DNA from: Laceyella tengchongensis
GTDB taxonomy: Bacteria > Bacillota > Bacilli > Thermoactinomycetales > Thermoactinomycetaceae
Length of the DNA stretch: 64,000 bases
NCBI RefSeq assembly: GCF_900182735.1
Contig: NZ_FXTU01000001.1
Span: 434,001 to 498,000, forward strand
Direction: 5' to 3'
The notes beneath the pieces are model-generated. The model searched no databases and was not told the DNA's origin. It saw nothing but the letters and a program-made list of their open reading frames with translations. Below, piece after piece: positions 25,651-34,366 of the stretch (the stretch's first letter is position 1; each line of letters starts with the position of its first letter). A program made the position numbers and the translations under genes.

Positions 25651-27179
25651 TGAAGGGAATCGTCGACCCCTTTTTTTTCCGGAGCGAGGTGCAGTTTTTT
25701 GGTGAGGTTTGGAACTGTCAGTCGCCAGAAATTCATTTATTTTTAAAATATTTAAACGAAGGGCGCAAGGCTGAAGCTTGGCGTGAATTGACGAAATTAG
25801 TGGAACGGGGATATGGTTTTTTGAAGAAAATGGATGGCCCGTTCATATTGGTTTATTTTGACCGCCATCAGAGAAAAGGTTTTTTCTATCGCAGTTTTTT
25901 GTGCAAATCCCCTTTGTATTACCGGCAGCGGGGGCGGCAATGGCTGTGGTCCATGGCCGTGCCTGATCTGCTTGAAGCGGGGCGTTCGGTGTTGACGCAG
26001 GTGGATTCCGACCGGGTGCTCGATTCTTATTTACACGGGGGCTTGCCGGAAACGGCTTCTTTCTACCGTGATATACACCGCCTTCCCGCCGGGGGATTGG
26101 CTGAGTATGAAAATGAACGCATCCGGGTTCGTGCGTTTGACGTTCCTTCTCCGCAACCGCACCTGATGAAATGGCGTACCGAAGATCTTATGTCTTACTT
26201 GCACGATGCGATGGTGAAACGGTTGCTCTGGCGTGAACCGGGGCGCCGGGAAGAGAAAATGGGCGTACTGCTTAGCGACGGCGAACAGGGGCCAGCTACC
26301 GTTTCCTTGTTGAAGCCATTTTCCGGCCCGTTGGTTGCCTATATGATCAATGAACGGGACACACAGGTTGCCTGTGTGCAAGCTCAGCGTATTTCGCAAT
26401 TGGCGGAAGTGCCCTGCGTTATTTTGGAATGGGAGGCCGCTCCCAAGGCAAATGCGCTGGCCACATGGCTGCCATCTTTTCGTCTCGCGGCGTCACATCT
26501 TCATTATTGGCGAGAGCAATGCGTGCATGATCAGGTGACACGGTTGTGTTATGATGCCGTTTTTGCCGCAAGTAGCGCGGAGGCGAGAAGGCCTGCGCTT
26601 TTTATTCACTGGGAACGGTGGCGAAACAACCAGCCGTGGTCGCAAGCATTGTTTCCCACATCGACGTTGTTCACCAAAAAAGCCAAGGAACAGTTGCTTG
26701 CGCGTGAGCTGGAGTTGCGTTCGCACCATTCGCGCCTGTGGCCGATGCAAAGCTGGTTGAATGAAGAGGACGCTTTGTTTTACACCCCGTTTTGGCGGGT
26801 AGAAGGTTTGCGTTTTTTGTATCCGGCTTTGAGTCGGGAATGGTTGGAAGTGGCTATTTCCGTTCCAAAGAAGCATGCTTTGTCCCTACAGTTGTTGAGT
26901 GGGTGGATGGGGCTTTCCGCTAATCTTCCCGCGCTGTTCGCCGGCCCTCCGGCCACGGTTGGCCGCGGTGGATGGGTTCCGCCGCATCTGCGCGCGTGGA
27001 CGGGCAAACAATGGTTGGAAGAGCATCCCCATTTGGTGGAGTGGCAATGGGTCGACCCGGATCAAGTCATGCGGCTGTGGACAGAGAGGGGGAATATGGC
27101 GACCTTATGGGAAGAAATGCGGTGGATGAAGCAGGTTGAACAGTGGTTGGGCGGACTGGAACGACTCACTGTTTCTTAA
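25632..27179 (+). CDS. Asparagine-synthetase-like protein, catalytically degenerate
   Basis: 515 residues. Residues ~60-190 look like a class II glutamine amidotransferase fold ('GPFILVYFDRHQRKGFFYR', 'YLHGGLPETASFYRDIHRLPAGG'), as in AsnB and the lasso-peptide cyclase McjC. The N-terminal catalytic Cys is missing. The synthetase half starts at 'MGVLLSDGEQGPATVSLL', where AsnB has the SGGLDS pyrophosphate loop; that loop is broken. The C-terminal part ('FLYPALSREWLEVAISVPKKHAL') still resembles AsnB family ends. It may be a non-enzymatic or altered descendant. ATG 25632 has AAAGGA 11 bases upstream. It precedes the SqhC-like gene, 135 bases apart. Confidence 0.6.
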   Translation: MDDGQVVKGIVDPFFFRSEVQFFGEVWNCQSPEIHLFLKYLNEGRKAEAWRELTKLVERGYGFLKKMDGPFILVYFDRHQRKGFFYRSFLCKSPLYYRQRGRQWLWSMAVPDLLEAGRSVLTQVDSDRVLDSYLHGGLPETASFYRDIHRLPAGGLAEYENERIRVRAFDVPSPQPHLMKWRTEDLMSYLHDAMVKRLLWREPGRREEKMGVLLSDGEQGPATVSLLKPFSGPLVAYMINERDTQVACVQAQRISQLAEVPCVILEWEAAPKANALATWLPSFRLAASHLHYWREQCVHDQVTRLCYDAVFAASSAEARRPALFIHWERWRNNQPWSQALFPTSTLFTKKAKEQLLARELELRSHHSRLWPMQSWLNEEDALFYTPFWRVEGLRFLYPALSREWLEVAISVPKKHALSLQLLSGWMGLSANLPALFAGPPATVGRGGWVPPHLRAWTGKQWLEEHPHLVEWQWVDPDQVMRLWTERGNMATLWEEMRWMKQVEQWLGGLERLTVS

Positions 27180-27314
27180 GCCGGGGTGACAAGATGGGCA
27201 AGCGGTTGCCTTAACAAAGCTTGCCCCAGAACCCCTTATAAGCGGGAGTGAGTGGTTTTTTCGCTTTCTGTGAATAAGTTAGAGAGGAGGGATGGTGGAA
27301 GAGGGGGGAGGTTC

Positions 27315-29189
27315 GTGGTAGAACGGATCAGAGAACAAAGGGAGAGATTAAAAAGGCAATTGCTTGGCACCCAGTCCGCGGACGGGAGTTGGAACTTTTG
27401 TTTTGAAAGCGGGCCGATGACTGATGCGTATTATCTGTTGCTGCTAAAGGTGCTTGGGATGGAGGCAGACGGGTTGCAACCAGCTTTGATTGAACGCTTG
27501 TTGGCCAATCAGACCGATGAGGGAACATGGAAAACCTATCCTGATGAGTCGGAGGGTAACGTGTCGGCGACATTGGAGGCGAGTTTGGCTCTTTTCTATA
27601 CAGGAGCCAAAGATCCGAGCGATCCACGGATGAAGCGGGCGCGCCAGTTTTTGTTGGAGCAAGGTGGGCCGAGCCGTGCGGGGAGTCTGACCCAGGTGAC
27701 GCTCAGTTTGTTTGGTCACAAACAGTGGGGATTCAGGATGAGAGTGCCGGTGGAATTTTTTTTGATGCCCCGCTGGAGTCCGATTCAATTTTTTGATTTG
27801 GTGGGTTACGCTCGGGTGCATGTAGCTCCGGCCATCTTGACAGCGGATCGACGGTTTTCCGTCCAGTTGCCGGGGAAACAGGAGATTGATGAATGGTTGC
27901 CGCAAGCGCCGTCTTTGCCAAGCGATCAATCTCTGCTACCGGATGGGTGGAGTTTGGAAGTGGCGATGCGAGAGATTCGTCGACAAGCGGCGCTTCGGCG
28001 GGAGTTGCATGAAAAGGCGGTGCGATGGGGACGGGATTTTATGCTGAGCCGAATCGAAGGGGACGGCACGCTGTACAGTTACCTATCCACCACCTATCTG
28101 ATGATTTTTGCGTTGTTGTCCTTGGGCTATCCCAAACACCACCCTGTCGTGCGACGCGCAATGGGAGGATTGGCTTCATTCGCTTGTCCTACGCCGACTG
28201 GAACACATATTCAAGAAGCGACATCGACGGTGTGGGACACGGCATTGGTGTTGCAAAGCCTGAGAATGGCCGGGCTTGAGCAAGGTAGCGACACGTGGCA
28301 GCGCGGTGCCCGCTTTTTGTTGTCCATGCAACAGGATCGCCTCGGCGACTGGGCGCGCGACAATCCCGGTGTCCGCCCGGGCGGGTGGGGGTTTTCCCGT
28401 AGTAATACCATTAATCCCGATATTGACGACACTTTGGCGAGCCTAAGCGCTTTGTCTCCGTTGCGAGGGACAGGAGCCGAGGGAGAAGCGTGGGAGCGCG
28501 GCTTGGCTTGGCTTTTGTCGATGCAAAATGATGATGGCGGTTGGTCGGCTTTTGAGAAGAATAAGGATAAACGGTGGTTGTCTCTGATCCCGCTGAAAGA
28601 AGGGAAACAAGTGTGGGGAGACCCCTCTAGTGCAGATATAACCGGGCGGGTGTTGCGTTTTCTGGGCGAGCATGTCGGTTGGACGATTGACCGGCCCGAA
28701 GTGCGTCGTGCTTGGAGTTGGCTGTATCACCATCAGCGGTTGGACGGCTCGTGGTTTGGACGTTGGGGGATTGCTTATCTGTATGGCACTTGGGCGGCTT
28801 TGACTGGACTGTCGGCGGTGGGTGTGCCACGTCATCAGCCGATGATTGAAAAAGCGCTCAAATGGCTGTTATCCAAACAAAACGAAGATGGTGGCTGGGG
28901 GGAATCCTGCAAAAGCGATGTGAAACGGACTTACATCCGGTTGCCGCAATCGACCGTGGTGCAAACGGCATGGGCCCTTGACGCCTTGATCTCGTATCAT
29001 GAACAGCCGACTCCGGCGATTGAGCGCGGGATGGCCTGTTTGCTGTCGCTATTAGAACAGCCCAACTCATGGCAGTGGCGGTATCCGGTGGGAGCGGGGC
29101 TTGCGGGACAATTTTATGCGACGTACCATAGTTACCCCTTGATCTGGCCGTTGCAAACACTAACCCGGTATCTAAAAAAATGGGGCTGA
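27315..29189 (+). CDS. sqhC: Terpene cyclase of the squalene-hopene/sporulenol synthase type
   Basis: 624 residues. The catalytic Asp motif is D369-I-D-D372 ('NPDIDDT') and QW-like repeats recur ('DGGWGESCKS', 'DGSWFGRWG'). Segments such as 'SWNFCFESGPMTDAYYLLLL' and 'DGTLYSYLSTTYLM' closely resemble B. subtilis SqhC, which cyclises tetraprenyl-beta-curcumene to sporulenol, a C35 lipid of spores that protects from oxygen. A hopene-forming role is the alternative. GGGGGGAGG lies 5 bases before GTG 27315. No prenyltransferase or curcumene synthase gene is beside it. Confidence 0.88.
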   Translation: MVERIREQRERLKRQLLGTQSADGSWNFCFESGPMTDAYYLLLLKVLGMEADGLQPALIERLLANQTDEGTWKTYPDESEGNVSATLEASLALFYTGAKDPSDPRMKRARQFLLEQGGPSRAGSLTQVTLSLFGHKQWGFRMRVPVEFFLMPRWSPIQFFDLVGYARVHVAPAILTADRRFSVQLPGKQEIDEWLPQAPSLPSDQSLLPDGWSLEVAMREIRRQAALRRELHEKAVRWGRDFMLSRIEGDGTLYSYLSTTYLMIFALLSLGYPKHHPVVRRAMGGLASFACPTPTGTHIQEATSTVWDTALVLQSLRMAGLEQGSDTWQRGARFLLSMQQDRLGDWARDNPGVRPGGWGFSRSNTINPDIDDTLASLSALSPLRGTGAEGEAWERGLAWLLSMQNDDGGWSAFEKNKDKRWLSLIPLKEGKQVWGDPSSADITGRVLRFLGEHVGWTIDRPEVRRAWSWLYHHQRLDGSWFGRWGIAYLYGTWAALTGLSAVGVPRHQPMIEKALKWLLSKQNEDGGWGESCKSDVKRTYIRLPQSTVVQTAWALDALISYHEQPTPAIERGMACLLSLLEQPNSWQWRYPVGAGLAGQFYATYHSYPLIWPLQTLTRYLKKWG

Positions 29190-29221
29190 CGTTCGGGTGA
29201 AAAGCGGGTGGGTGAACGAAC

Positions 29222-29256
29222 AAAAACCATCCTTTCTCTCACGGAGATGGATGGTT
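29222..29256 (-). terminator. Terminator downstream of degV
   Basis: ACCATCC/GGATGGT stem with a minus-strand TTTTTG tail, 130 bases past degV. Confidence 0.6.
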
Positions 29257-29385
29257 CAGGCGATAAACAACCCTGTCAAAGGGTCTGATGTGATTTGTGA
29301 GCGAAGTGATGAACGAACTGCCTCCCGATTTGCGCGGAGGTAGGCCTGACCATCCCTTTTGTTCGCAAAAGGCAGATGGCTTCAG

Positions 29386-30228
29386 CTATTCTTCGCCTTT
29401 GATGACGATGCCGAGCAATCCCGGACCGGCATGCACGGACAAGGCGGGGCCGATGGAGCTGATGTGCAGATGGAGTATGTTCTCGTATTCTTGCAATTGT
29501 TTTTTTAACGCCTCCGCTTCTTGTTCGGCTTTGCTGTGCACGATGGCGATGCTTGCTTTGGCCTGTTTGATCTGCTCAGTGATCGGCTCCAACATTTTCT
29601 TCAACGCTTGCTTTTTGCCGCGCGCCATGGTGAGCGGGGTGAGCTTCCCTTCTTGGTCGAAGGTGATGATCGGCTTGATGTTGAGCATGGAACCGAGCGC
29701 CGCGGCCACTTTGCCGATGCGTCCGCCTTTTTGCAGATACTCAAGTGAATCGACGATAAAGATGCCTTTGATGCGTTCCTTCACTTCTTCCAAACGGTTC
29801 AGAATATCCTGATAATGCCGATTTTCCTGGACGAGCTTGGCCGCTTCCAATACGAGGAAGCCGATGATCCAGGAAACGCCTTTGGAATCGATTACATCGA
29901 TTTTCATGGAGTAATCATCAGCCATCAATCGGAAGGTATTGTACGTGCCGCTTAAACTGGGGGACACGGGAATGACGATACAATGGGTGAATCCGTCTTG
30001 CTCCAACTGTTGGAACAAACGGGCCATGTCTTCAGGCGAGGGCATGGAGGTGGTAGGGATTTCTTGGTCCAACCGTTCTACCACATCTTCAGGAGTAATG
30101 TCGATCCCATCGCGGTATTCACCATGCTGGTAAATGACGCGCAACGGAACAACATGAATATTGAATTTTCTTGCAAATTCTATCGATAGGTCTGCCGAAC
30201 TATCCGTCACAACTGCGATTTTTTGCAT
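29386..30228 (-). CDS. DegV family fatty-acid-binding protein
   Basis: 280 residues: 'VVTDSSADLSIEFARKFNIHVVPLRVIY', 'IPTTSMPSPEDMARLF', 'VIPVSPSLSGTYNTFRLM' and 'DSLEYLQKGGRIGK' are the standard DegV blocks. FakB proteins of this family carry a fatty acid to the kinase FakA. GGGGGA precedes ATG 30228. Single gene; fakA is not in the window. Confidence 0.9.
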   Translation of the reverse strand: MQKIAVVTDSSADLSIEFARKFNIHVVPLRVIYQHGEYRDGIDITPEDVVERLDQEIPTTSMPSPEDMARLFQQLEQDGFTHCIVIPVSPSLSGTYNTFRLMADDYSMKIDVIDSKGVSWIIGFLVLEAAKLVQENRHYQDILNRLEEVKERIKGIFIVDSLEYLQKGGRIGKVAAALGSMLNIKPIITFDQEGKLTPLTMARGKKQALKKMLEPITEQIKQAKASIAIVHSKAEQEAEALKKQLQEYENILHLHISSIGPALSVHAGPGLLGIVIKGEE

Positions 30229-30361
30229 TAGAATCCCCCTTTTGGTACATCCAGTATACTTCTAGTTTGAGTGGTATGCAAGCGTAATGGAATGGTTTTA
30301 TTATGAAATATATATTATTATGTATAAAAATAATAAAAATCGGAAACGAAGTGGACAGAGG

Positions 30362-30402
30362 AAGAAGCCAAAGCGATCCGGTTCGAACCGCTTTGGCTTT
30401 CG
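30362..30402 (-). terminator. Terminator after the sugar-binding protein gene
   Basis: AGCCAAAGCG/CGCTTTGGCT stem immediately past the stop, T/C-rich tail on the minus strand. Confidence 0.75.
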
Positions 30403-30403
30403 C

Positions 30404-31699
30404 TTATTTCGTTGTGCCGATCTGGTTTGCGCGCGCCGCTTGTTTGAAGGCGGAGAGGGCGGCGCCCACATCCCCGTCGGCTGCAAAGCGCTGAAGCAAT
30501 TGGTTCAATGGAGTTAAAAACGCAGGGGGAACGGCTGATCCGTGAGCGAGGCTGGGGGAGAAATGATTCTGTTTGAAATCTTCCATGGCTTGTTTGCTGT
30601 AGGCGTCGTACTTGTTCATATCGGCATCCAAACGGGCGGGAATCGAGCCTTTGCGCAAATTGAGCGCATCTTGCCCGGCAATCGAACCAGCCACTTCGAG
30701 GAATTTTTTGGTGGCGTCGGGGTGTTTGGCCCCTTTGGGCAACCCGAAAGCGTCCACGACAGCTACGAAGATTCCTTTGGTGTTGGGGGCAGTGGCAAAG
30801 CCGATCTCCTCATTTACTTTTAATTTTAGCTCGTGGGATAAATACGCTTTGGCCCAATCGCCCATGACGGTCATCGCGGCTTCCCCTTTGCCTACCATCT
30901 GTACGGAAGCGCGCCAATCACGGGTGGCGTGGTCGGGATTGACGTAAGAAAGCATCTTTTTGTAAGTGTTGAAGGCTTGTTCGATACGGGGATCATCTAG
31001 GGGAATGTGACCGCTCCACAATTTATTGTAATCAATCGGACCCAGGGTGCCCACCAGGACGCATTCGAATAGCTGGGTGGCAGGCCAAGTCTCTTTGCTA
31101 CCCAAGGCCAACGGTGTCACGCCTTTTTGCTTGAGTTGCTCAGCTACCTCGAAGAAATCGTCAAATGTCGTTGGCGGTTTCAATCCATATCGGTTGAAAA
31201 GGGATGCGTTGTACCAAAGCACGTTGCTGCGGTGGACATTGACGGGAATGGCGTAGATATTGCCTTCTTTGCTGACCATTTGAACAAGGGAAGCAGGAAA
31301 TGTGTCAATCCAGCCCTGTTGAGTGAACAGCTCGTTAAGGGGCTCCATTTTGCCAGTAGCCGCCAAGCTGACGGTTAGCTCCGCCCCACCATGGACTTGA
31401 AAAGCATCAGGAGGATGATTGCTGTTTATGCGGGAAGCGATCTTCGTTTGGAAACCGGTACCCGCACTTCCCGGTACCCCCGACTTGACTACTTTGACAT
31501 TGGGATGTTGCTGTTTGAACACCTGTAACAAGGCGTTTAAGCTCGCTTCTTCGTGCGGTTCGGTCCACCAGCTGTACAATTCCAATGCTTTCGACTGCTC
31601 AGGTGATTCTGGAGCAGAAGTGGCTGCCGGTTGGCTACAAGCTGTTAATACCAGTGTGAAAGCAACGAGAAGAGCAAGATTGAACTTCATTTTTCGCAA
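30404..31699 (-). CDS. Sugar ABC transporter substrate-binding lipoprotein (orphan)
   Basis: 431 residues of the family-1 extracellular solute-binding type (glucose/mannose-like). Lipobox 'LVLTAC' after a 20-residue signal. 'LELYSWWTEPHEEASLNALLQVFKQQHPNVKV', 'PPDAFQVHGGAEL' and 'IYAIPVNVHRSNVLWYN' are typical. TTG 31699 has GGAGGG 7 bases upstream. No permease or ATPase gene is nearby, so it must work with a transporter encoded elsewhere. Confidence 0.88.
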   Translation of the reverse strand: MRKMKFNLALLVAFTLVLTACSQPAATSAPESPEQSKALELYSWWTEPHEEASLNALLQVFKQQHPNVKVVKSGVPGSAGTGFQTKIASRINSNHPPDAFQVHGGAELTVSLAATGKMEPLNELFTQQGWIDTFPASLVQMVSKEGNIYAIPVNVHRSNVLWYNASLFNRYGLKPPTTFDDFFEVAEQLKQKGVTPLALGSKETWPATQLFECVLVGTLGPIDYNKLWSGHIPLDDPRIEQAFNTYKKMLSYVNPDHATRDWRASVQMVGKGEAAMTVMGDWAKAYLSHELKLKVNEEIGFATAPNTKGIFVAVVDAFGLPKGAKHPDATKKFLEVAGSIAGQDALNLRKGSIPARLDADMNKYDAYSKQAMEDFKQNHFSPSLAHGSAVPPAFLTPLNQLLQRFAADGDVGAALSAFKQAARANQIGTTK

Positions 31700-31816
31700 A
31701 TGAGCACCCTCCTTGTGCAGTTTACTGGAAAGTTTTTAATTATCAAACTAGAATTATTATCTAATATTTTGGAATAAAAGTATATAGTTTTGTTGGAAGG
31801 GGCTGATCTGCCTTTG

Positions 31817-31955
31817 GTCTAAGTCGTGTCTGATAAATATGTCTGGTAGTTTCAATATCGTTTTCCCGTTCCTTGTTTGCTGGATTTGATCTGGAAAAGA
31901 TGTTTCTGCCTCCTCACATGCGTCAGCTTGCAAGATCATCAGACATATTCTACAG
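31817..31955. repeat. MITE-like element, copy A (diverged)
   Basis: Begins with CGTGTCTGATAAAT and ends with the inverse (ATCATCAGACATATTC). The interior (TTTTCCCGTTCCTTG ... CTGGAAAAGATGTTTCTGCC) aligns with copy C at 42498. Its right end reaches the last codons of the SDR gene. Confidence 0.55.
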
Positions 31956-32726
31956 GCGTTGCTTTTGATTAAAATGGACAATGCGGGCGACCCAAGAGCG
32001 TGGCAGAAACCGGCAGGCAAAGACAAAGAAGCGGTAAGCTAGCCCAGGGATGACCACAGTTTGCCCTTTCATCATGCCGTTAAAGCCCGCCTGTGCCACC
32101 CGGCGGACATCGAGGGCGCTTTTGTCCACATGCGGTGGGTTGTTCATCTTAGCGCGGTGTTTAAATTTCGTATTGGTGGGGCCGGGACACAACGCGGTTA
32201 CAGTGACGCCCGTGCCGCGGAGCTCTTGTTGTAGCGCCTCAGAAAAAGAGAGCACATACGCTTTCGTTGCGTAATAGACGGACATTAGCGGCCCCGGCAT
32301 GAAAGAAGCCAGCGATGCCACTTGTAGGATGCGGCCGGATCGGGATGCAACCATATGTGGCACAAACAGTTTGGTTAGTTGCGTTAGGGCGGTCACATTG
32401 ACTGTAATCATGTCGGCTTCCACAGACAGATTCGTGGTTGTGAAAGGACCTAATAAGCCAAAGCCGGCATTGTTAACCAGATAATCAATGGTCCACCCGT
32501 TTGTTTGGCATGTTCGATACACCGTTTCCGCTGCGTGCGGTTGGCCGAGATCTTGGACAATGACATGTGCTTGGATGCCATGGTTCTTTTTTAAGGATTG
32601 GGCCACAGCGTGCAATTTAGCTTGATCGCGCGCAACCAAGACCACGTCATGTCCGGCGGCGGCAAATAGTGTGGCCAGTTCTTTGCCGATGCCTTCTGAA
32701 GCTCCAGTGATTAAAGCGATACCCAT
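31950..32726 (-). CDS. Short-chain dehydrogenase/reductase (SDR)
   Basis: 258 residues with the classical SDR set: 'ITGASEGIGKEL' (TGxxxGxG, cofactor), 'DYLVNNAGFG' (NNAG), Ser in 'LQVASLASF', 'YYATKAYVLSF' (YxxxK catalytic) and 'CPGPTNT'. Arg after beta-2 ('VARDQAK') favours NADPH. The substrate is unknown. GGAGG lies about 8 bases before ATG 32726. The C-terminus abuts repeat copy A, which may have reshaped its end. Confidence 0.88.
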   Translation of the reverse strand: MGIALITGASEGIGKELATLFAAAGHDVVLVARDQAKLHAVAQSLKKNHGIQAHVIVQDLGQPHAAETVYRTCQTNGWTIDYLVNNAGFGLLGPFTTTNLSVEADMITVNVTALTQLTKLFVPHMVASRSGRILQVASLASFMPGPLMSVYYATKAYVLSFSEALQQELRGTGVTVTALCPGPTNTKFKHRAKMNNPPHVDKSALDVRRVAQAGFNGMMKGQTVVIPGLAYRFFVFACRFLPRSWVARIVHFNQKQRL

Positions 32727-32917
32727 TATCCGTTCCTCCGCTTTGAGGGATTTTCTAAAATCATGTTTATATGATTCTCGCAGTCATCTTACTACATTTC
32801 GTTGACTTTCAACAATTTTCATATTGAGCTGTTTTCATCCCATCTGTTGACGGTGGGTGTAAGGTTTTGTCATCGATGGCGGGAATCTATTAACTCACAA
32901 AAATTGACAGTTTCCAC

Positions 32918-32947
32918 TTGTTCCCATAATTGTCAGAATGTTATAAT
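32918..32947 (+). promoter_or_regulatory. Sigma-A-like promoter of the zinc-ribbon gene
   Basis: TTGTTC (32918-32923) and TATAAT (32942-32947), spacing 18. Confidence 0.5.
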
Positions 32948-32977
32948 TATACCAGGAAAAGAAAAGGGGGAAACGTA

Positions 32978-33163
32978 ATGACAGGCTTAGTGAGAATACA
33001 GGCAGTTATTGCGTTTTGGGATCGCGACGGGGTGGGGAAGAAGAAAAAAGTCGACTTGTGTCCATGTTGTCATGCGCCAGGTGGACAAGTAGAAAAAGTG
33101 GGAGAAAAATGGTTGTGCTACATTTGCGAGACGGTGATGAGCGAAACGGAGCTAGGCATATAG
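32978..33163 (+). CDS. 61-residue zinc-ribbon protein, unknown
   Basis: GGGGGAAACGTA precedes ATG 32978. The product has 'LCPCCHAPGG' and 'WLCYICE', two Cys pairs that should bind zinc, after a basic stretch 'GVGKKKKVD'. Its role is unknown. It has its own promoter and a very strong terminator. Confidence 0.7.
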   Translation: MTGLVRIQAVIAFWDRDGVGKKKKVDLCPCCHAPGGQVEKVGEKWLCYICETVMSETELGI

Positions 33164-33217
33164 AAGCAATGCTATGATGTTTTATTTGCTGGTCTCAAGC
33201 GGGTCAAATCGCTTCCA

Positions 33218-33263
33218 GTTGACAAAACCCCCTTCACATGCAGGTGAAGGGGGTTTTGTCAAC
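33218..33263. terminator. Perfect 20-bp stem bidirectional terminator
   Basis: GTTGACAAAACCCCCTTCAC and its exact complement with loop ATGCAG. It separates two convergent genes. Confidence 0.9.
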
Positions 33264-33558
33264 TCCACGTATTGCGGCTCCGTCCGGCTTGTCTGGCGTC
33301 GGAGTTACGGGCGAGAAAAGCAGCTTCTTCTTGTTTGGCCAGTTCAAGGCGTTGTTCGGCTTGAATCAGGTCGCGGGTGCATTCGCGGAGTTTGCGTTCC
33401 CACCGCAATTGCTCCTGCCTGTGAAAACGTTCGATTTCCGTTTCTCCGTGCCGGTGGGCGCGTTGCATTTCATCCTGATGAAAGGCGATCTGCCGCTCGC
33501 AGTCTTGGATATCGCGCTGGATGAGCAAGATTTCTTGTTCGAACCGATGTGTGAACAT
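33259..33558 (-). CDS. 99-residue coiled-coil protein, unknown
   Basis: Almost entirely one charged helix ('EQEILLIQRDIQDCERQIAFHQDEMQRAHRHGETEIERFHRQEQLRWERKL...'), predicted coiled coil. ATG 33558 overlaps the stop of the upstream gene (TGATG), with GGAAGAGG before it, so the two are translationally coupled. The longer frame has no site. Function unknown. Confidence 0.65.
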   Translation of the reverse strand: MFTHRFEQEILLIQRDIQDCERQIAFHQDEMQRAHRHGETEIERFHRQEQLRWERKLRECTRDLIQAEQRLELAKQEEAAFLARNSDARQAGRSRNTWS

Positions 33559-33559
33559 A

Positions 33560-33967
33560 TCATACCTCTTCCAATTTGGGATAAGTAAAGATTTCTTCTT
33601 GTCTTTTGGCGATAAACATGCCACCATATGTATGTTCATGGATCTCATCAAAGGTGAAGCTTGTTAATACTTCAAACTGGGCTGCATGGTCTTTGGTCCA
33701 GCAATTCAGGCGCTGGATTTCCCCGCGTCGCCAAAGGTCTAACGCATCCCATTTGGTGAAAAGGTGAATTTGGCTGGTCGCATCCGGTTTTTTTTTGCTG
33801 ATGATAAACAGGCCTTTGTCAGTCATTTCGCCGATGCAGGAAGCATCAAATTCAACCGACACCTCGTAAGGGCCGGCATGCTCCTCAGTCCAGGCCGGAA
33901 TGGCCGAGCCATGTGCGTGCCAGCTTTTCCAGTAATCCCAAGTAGTGAATAAAAGAAGTTTGTTCAT
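33560..33967 (-). CDS. 135-residue protein with an internal tandem duplication, unknown
   Basis: Two ~58-residue halves align: 'LLFTTWDYWKSWHAHG...WTEEHAGPYEV...DKGLFIISKK' and 'HLFTKWDALDLWRRGE...WTKDHAAQFEV...YGGMFIAKR'. Conserved are F-T-x-W-D, W-T-x-x-H-A and G-x-F-I-x-K. No family recognised. ATG 33967 follows GGCGGGGAGAC closely; ATG 33985 is an alternative. Coupled to the coiled-coil gene downstream. Confidence 0.65.
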   Translation of the reverse strand: MNKLLLFTTWDYWKSWHAHGSAIPAWTEEHAGPYEVSVEFDASCIGEMTDKGLFIISKKKPDATSQIHLFTKWDALDLWRRGEIQRLNCWTKDHAAQFEVLTSFTFDEIHEHTYGGMFIAKRQEEIFTYPKLEEV

Positions 33968-34105
33968 GTCTCCCCGCCCTAACATTGGATGGATATCTCT
34001 CTAATCCTATTTTAAGTGATAATATCCAAATTATTCAATTTATTTTGGCGGACTGGGAAGCTGTCGCCATCTGGAGGGGAATTCGCGAAAGAAAAGAGGG
34101 AAGCG

Positions 34106-34264
34106 ATGGAACGGAGATGGTTTACTTGGTCGTTGGTGACTCTGCTCATCTTGCTTATGCTGGTGATGAAGCTGTTGCGCCTCAGCGCGTTTCTGATCTT
34201 GTTGCTGGTTTTGGTGATTGGGGGAGGCTGGGTCATTAGCCGGCTTTGGGGAAAACGGAAATGA
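34106..34264 (+). CDS. 52-residue membrane protein, two helices, unknown
   Basis: GAGGGAAGCG precedes ATG 34106. 'WFTWSLVTLLILLMLVMKLL' and 'LILLLVLVIGGGWVISRL' form two membrane segments with basic ends. No family recognised. Confidence 0.6.
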   Translation: MERRWFTWSLVTLLILLMLVMKLLRLSAFLILLLVLVIGGGWVISRLWGKRK

Positions 34265-34366
34265 CAGCGAACCAGCAGGGCAGCTACTTCAGTATGGACA
34301 TCTTGGGTTAGCATTTCATTATAATGGAGAGAGAAGACAGAACGAACAGGAAGTAGAAGTGATACT

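Noticed and set aside
33259..33588. 116-codon plus-strand frame opposite the coiled-coil gene
   Set aside because: Antisense shadow of a gene with biased codons; no ribosome site.
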